This document shows positions 60,636 to 64,000 of a DNA stretch of 64,000 nt, in pieces. Source of the stretch: Crossaster papposus (lineage: Eukaryota > Echinodermata > Asteroidea > Velatida > Solasteridae); the NCBI GenBank assembly GCA_037893245.1, contig JBAIAA010000599.1, forward strand, positions 372,001-436,000. The letters are read 5' to 3'. The notes under the pieces were generated by a model, which worked only from the letters and a program-made list of their open reading frames with translations, did no database searches and was not told where the DNA came from. A program made the position numbers and the translations under genes. Positions within the stretch are counted from its first letter, which is position 1; every line of letters begins with the position of its first letter.

Positions 60636-60899
60636 TGTAACGCCCGTGCCGGTTGGGCGGTAGAGGGCGCTGGAGCGATTCCACGGTGGTGGGATCGCCC
60701 CGGAAACCCGCCTTGGATTGCGCAAGCGCCGAACTGGTTCTGACCAGTTCTGGGGGCCGCGTGATTGTGTGAGCCTGAAGTCCATGTTTGGTAGGCGAGA
60801 GTCCACAATAAACGGCAGAGAACCACAGGAAATAGAGGAACACTTGTGTCAGGAGTCCTTCTTGTGTGTGTAGTCGACCCCGGAGAAATCTTCGTTACA
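60636..60899 (+). repeat. 3' LTR
   Basis: 264 bp, nearly identical to the 5' LTR, beginning TGTAACGCCCGTGCC and ending CTTCGTTACA. AATAAA at 60,807-60,812 is the likely 3'-end signal of the element's transcript. The sequence passes straight into satellite at ATAGTGAATG. Confidence 0.95.
60807..60812 (+). terminator. Polyadenylation signal in 3' LTR
   Basis: AATAAA about 90 bp before the end of the 3' LTR. It would end the element's transcript. I saw no AATAAA hexamer in the satellite stretches I read. Confidence 0.6.
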
Positions 60900-60903
60900 A
60901 TAG
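60900..60903. repeat. Target-site duplication, right copy (ATAG)
   Basis: This is the second copy of the 4-bp target, joining the 3' LTR end GTTACA to the interrupted monomer (TGAATGTTCCCGCCAC). Confidence 0.9.
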
Positions 60904-63085
60904 TGAATGTTCCCGCCACAGTGTGACAGAGAGCAGTCACTTCGAAAAACAAAATAGTGAGTGTTCCCACCACAGTGTGACTGAGAGCAGTCACTGTGCT
61001 GAGCAGAATAGTAAGTGTTCCCATCACAGTGTGACTGTGAGAGCATTCACTGTGCTGAGCAGAATAGTGAGTGTTCCCGTTACAGTGTGACTGAGAGCTC
61101 TCTCTGTGCTGAGCAAAATATTGAGTGTTCCCATCACAGTGTGACTGAGAGCAGTCACTGTGCTGAACAGAATAGTGAGTGTTCCAATCACAGTGTGACT
61201 GTGAGAGCATTGACTGTGCTGAGCAGAATAGTGAGTGTTCCCATCACAGTGTGACTGAGAGCTGTCATTGTGCTGAACAGAATAGTGAGTGTTCCCACAA
61301 CAGTGTGACTGAGAGCAGTCATTATGCTGAGCAGAATAGTGAGTGTTCCAATCACAGTATGGCTAAGAGCAGTCACTCTGCTGAGCAGAATATTGAGTGT
61401 TCCCATCACAGTGTGACTGAGAGCTATCGTTGTGCTGAACAGAATAGTGAGTGTTCCCACCACAGTGTGACTGAGAGCAGTCACTGTGCTGAGCAGAATA
61501 GTAAGTGTTCCCATCACAGTGTGACTGTGAGAGCATTCACTGTGCTGAGTAGAATAATGAGTGTTCCCGTCACAGTGTGACTGAGAGCTCTCATTGTGCT
61601 GAGCAGAATAATGAGTGTTCCCATCACAGTGTGACTGAGAGCAGTCACTGTGCTGAGCAAAATAGTGAGTGTTCCCATCACAGTGTGAGTGAGAGCAGTC
61701 ACTGTGCTGGACAGAATAGTGAGTGTTCCCATCACAGGGTGACTGAGAGCTGTCAATGTGCTGAGCAGAATAGTAAGTGTTCACATCACAGTGTGGCTGA
61801 GAGCAGTCACTGTGCTGAGCAGAATAGTGAGTGTTCCCATCACAGTGTGACTACGAGGGCATTCACTGTGCAGAGCAGAATAGTGAGTGTTCCCATCACA
61901 GTGTGACTGAGAGCAGTCACTGTGCTGAACATAATAGTGAGTGTTCCCATCACAGTGTGACTGCGAGAGCATTCACTGTGCAGAGCAGAATAGTGAGTGT
62001 TCCCATCACAGTGTTACACAGAGCAGTCACTGTGCTGAGCAGAATAGTGAGTGTTCCCATCACAATGTGACTGTGAGAGCAGTCACTGTGCTGAGCAGAA
62101 TAGTGAGTGTTCCCATCACAGTGTGACTGTGAGAGCATTCACTGTGCTGAGCAGAATAGTGAGTGTTCCCGTTACAGTGTGACTGAGAGCTCTCACTGTG
62201 CTGAGCAGAAGAGTGAGTGTTCCCATCACAGTGTGACTGAGAGCAGTCACTGTGCTGAGCAAAATAGTGAGTGTTCCCATCACAGTGTGACTGAGAGCAG
62301 TCACTGTGTTGAACAGAATAGTGAGTGTTCCAATCACAGTGTGACTGTGAGAGCATTCACTGTGCTGAGCAGAATAGTGAGTGTTTCCGTTACAGTGTGA
62401 CTGAGAGCTCTCACTGTGCTGAGCAGAATAGTGAGTGTTCCCATCACAGTGTTACAGAGAGCAGTCACTGTGCTGAGCAGAATAGTGAGTGTGCCCATCA
62501 CAGTGTGACTATGAGAGCAGTCACTGTGCTGAGCAGAATAGTGAGTGTTCACATCACAGTTCGACTGAGAGCAGTCACTGTGCTGAACAGAATAGTGAGT
62601 GTTCCAATCACAGTGTGACTGAGAGCAGTCACTGTGCAGAGCAGAATAGTGAGTGTTCCCATCACAGTGTGACTGCGAGAGCATTCACTTTGTTGAGCAA
62701 AATAGTGTGTTCCAATCACAGTATGACTAAGAGCAGTCACTGTGCTGAACAGAATAGTGAGTGTTCCCATCACAGTGTGACTGCGAGAGCAGTCACTGTG
62801 CAGAGCAGAATAGTGAGTATTCCCATCACAGTGTTACAGAGAGCAGTCAATGTGCTGAGCAGAATAGCAAGTGTTCACATCACAGTGTGACTGAGAGCAG
62901 TCACTGTGCTGATCAGAATAGTGAGTGTTCACATCACTATGTGACTGAGAGCAGTCACTGTGCTGAGCAGAATAGTGAGTGTTCCCATCACAGTGTGACT
63001 GAGAGCAGTCACCTGGCTGAGCAGAATAGTGAGTGTTTCCATTGCAGTGTGACTGTGAGAGCAGTCACTGTGCTGAGCAGAATAG
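60904..63085. repeat. 2,182-bp variant of the 2.5-kb unit
   Basis: 61,179-63,081 matches 56,844-58,746 at a shift of 4,335 bp; removing the LTR insertion leaves 2,182 bp. After the divergent TTCGAAAAAC monomer the sequence goes to CCCACCACAG, as it does again at 63.15 kb, not to CCAATCACAG as at 56.31 kb. This unit is thus a shortened form of the 2,508-bp unit. It shares the GAGTAGAATAATGAG, CACAGGGTGACTG and CACAGTTCGACTG variants. Confidence 0.78.
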
Positions 63086-64000
63086 TGAATGTTCCCGCCA
63101 CAGTGTGACAGAGAGCAGTCACTTCGAAAAACAAAATAGTGAGTGTTCCCACCACAGTGTGACTGAGAGCAGTCACTGTGCTGAGCAGAATAGTAAGTGT
63201 TCCCATCACAGTGTGACTGTGAGAGCATTCACTGTGCTGAGCAGAATAGTGAGTGTTCCCGTTACAGTGTGACTGAGAGCTCTCTCTGTGCTGAGCAAAA
63301 TATTGAGTGTTCCCATCACAGTGTGACTGAGAGCAGTCACTGTGCTGAACAGAATAGTGAGTGTTCCCATCACAGTGTGACTGAGAGCTGTCATTGTGCT
63401 GAACAGAATAGTGAGTGTTTCCACAACAGTGTGACTGAGAGCAGTCATTATGCTGAGCAGAATAGTGAGTGTTCCAATCACAGTATGGCTAAGAGCAGTC
63501 ACTCTGCTGAGCAGAATATTGAGTGTTCCCATCACAGTGTGACTGAGAGCTATCGTTGTGCTGAACAGAATAGTGAGTGTTCCCACCACAGTGTGACTGA
63601 GAGCAGTCACTGTGCTGAGCAGAATAGTAAGTGTTCCCATCACAGTGTGACTGTGAGAGCATTCACTGTGCTGAGCAGAATAATGAGTGTTCCCGTCACA
63701 GTGTGACTGAGAGCTCTCATTGTGCTGAGCAGAATAGTGAGTGTTCCCATCACAGTGTGACTGAGAGCAGTCACTGTGCTGAGCAAAATAGTGAGTGTTC
63801 CCATCACAGTGTGAGTGAGAGCAGTCACTGTGCTGGACAGAATAGTGAGTGTTCCCATCACAGTGTGACTGAGAGCTGTCAATGTGCTTAGCAGATTAGT
63901 AAGTGTTCACATCACAGTGTGGCTGAGAGCAGTCACTGTGCTGAGCAGAATAATGAGTGTTCCCATCACAGTGTGACTACGAGGGCATTCACTGTGCAGA

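Larger units (their letters stand above)
58751..60899 (+). mobile_element. Non-autonomous LTR retrotransposon
   Basis: A complete element of 2,149 bp: 265-bp left LTR, 1,620-bp internal region, 264-bp right LTR. The LTRs start TGTAAC and end GTTACA, a 6-bp terminal inverted repeat, and are flanked by the 4-bp duplication ATAG. A primer-binding site follows the left LTR and a short G-rich tract precedes the right LTR, fixing the + orientation. The internal region encodes no recognisable Gag, protease, reverse transcriptase, RNase H or integrase; it is mostly low-complexity repeats. Transposition would therefore need proteins from a related autonomous element. The structure (TG...CA ends, tRNA-Leu primer site, 4-bp target duplication) is compatible with a Ty3/Gypsy-type parent, which is an inference. 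The two LTRs differ at two positions, so the insertion is young. It is CpG-rich, unlike the satellite. Confidence 0.92.
60900..64000. repeat. Satellite array, right block (54/56-bp monomers)
   Basis: The same satellite resumes immediately after the LTR element, starting inside a monomer with ATAGTGAATG, the second copy of the target-site duplication. It runs to the window end without interruption. It begins with the divergent TTCGAAAAAC monomer and carries the five-monomer block twice (around 61.25 and 63.37 kb). Its internal shift of 2,182 bp relates 60.9-61.1 kb to 63.1-63.3 kb. No gene is seen. Confidence 0.97.

Noticed and set aside
59456-60640. 394-codon frame rich in Ser-Gln and Ser-Arg within the LTR element, resembling an SR-type protein
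   Set aside because: The frame passes through 299-bp and 101-bp duplications that shift register, so the same DNA is read in different frames along it. It stays open only because CAGTCG lacks stops in all frames. It even runs into the 3' LTR.
58751-60899. Two independent solo LTRs rather than one element
   Set aside because: The primer-binding site next to the left LTR, matching TSDs only at the outer ends, and the unoccupied sites all support one intact insertion.
1-64000. CENP-B box or telomeric repeat in the array
   Set aside because: I looked for the TTCG....CGGG core of the CENP-B box and for TTAGGG runs and saw neither. The only TTCGAA occurrences (e.g. 17,800) are not followed by the rest of the box. 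The inspection was by eye, not exhaustive.
1-64000. Nucleosome phasing from three monomers (162-166 bp)
   Set aside because: Three monomers do approach a nucleosome repeat length and 56-bp monomers are often 164 bp apart, but 110- and 218-bp spacings are also common, so no phase is evident from sequence alone.

Overview
The window is almost entirely satellite DNA. I see no protein-coding gene, tRNA or rRNA gene. Two blocks (1-58,750 and 60,900-64,000) are built from head-to-tail monomers of 54 bp, with a minority of 56 bp, roughly 1,140 in all. The monomer is about 50% GC and its commonest form lacks CpG. A 2,149-bp LTR retrotransposon (58,751-60,899), non-autonomous by content, interrupts the array.

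The window is eukaryotic, most likely animal. The evidence is a long hierarchical satellite plus an LTR element whose primer-binding site fits the 3' end of a vertebrate-type tRNA-Leu. The species cannot be named from the sequence, and a centromeric, pericentromeric or other heterochromatic location is inference only.

Layout: 1 to ~12.9 kb is a rearranged relative of the main higher-order repeat, with modules in the order A-C-B. 12.9-16.8 kb is a local ~1.5-kb tandem family. 16,816-30,985 and 30,986-45,155 are two copies of a 14,170-bp higher-order repeat (module order D-A-B-C) in which I could find only two base differences away from the junction. 45.2-46.8 kb is a partial re-copy of module A/B at a shift of 5,722 bp. 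46.8-58.75 kb is a mosaic with tandem periods of 3,270 and 2,508 bp. After the LTR element, 60.9-64.0 kb continues the 2.2-2.5-kb family, and its last ~860 bp re-copies 53.03-53.89 kb.

Nothing here forms an operon or pathway. The interest lies in the multi-scale architecture (54/56-bp monomers, a 5-monomer block, a 434-bp unit, 1.5-3.3-kb units and a 14.2-kb unit), a hairpin-forming dyad and a 5'-splice-site-like hexamer repeated in most monomers, and a young LTR insertion whose unoccupied paralogous sites are still present. Large near-identical duplications in such DNA can also be assembly artefacts, so copy numbers should be read with that caution.
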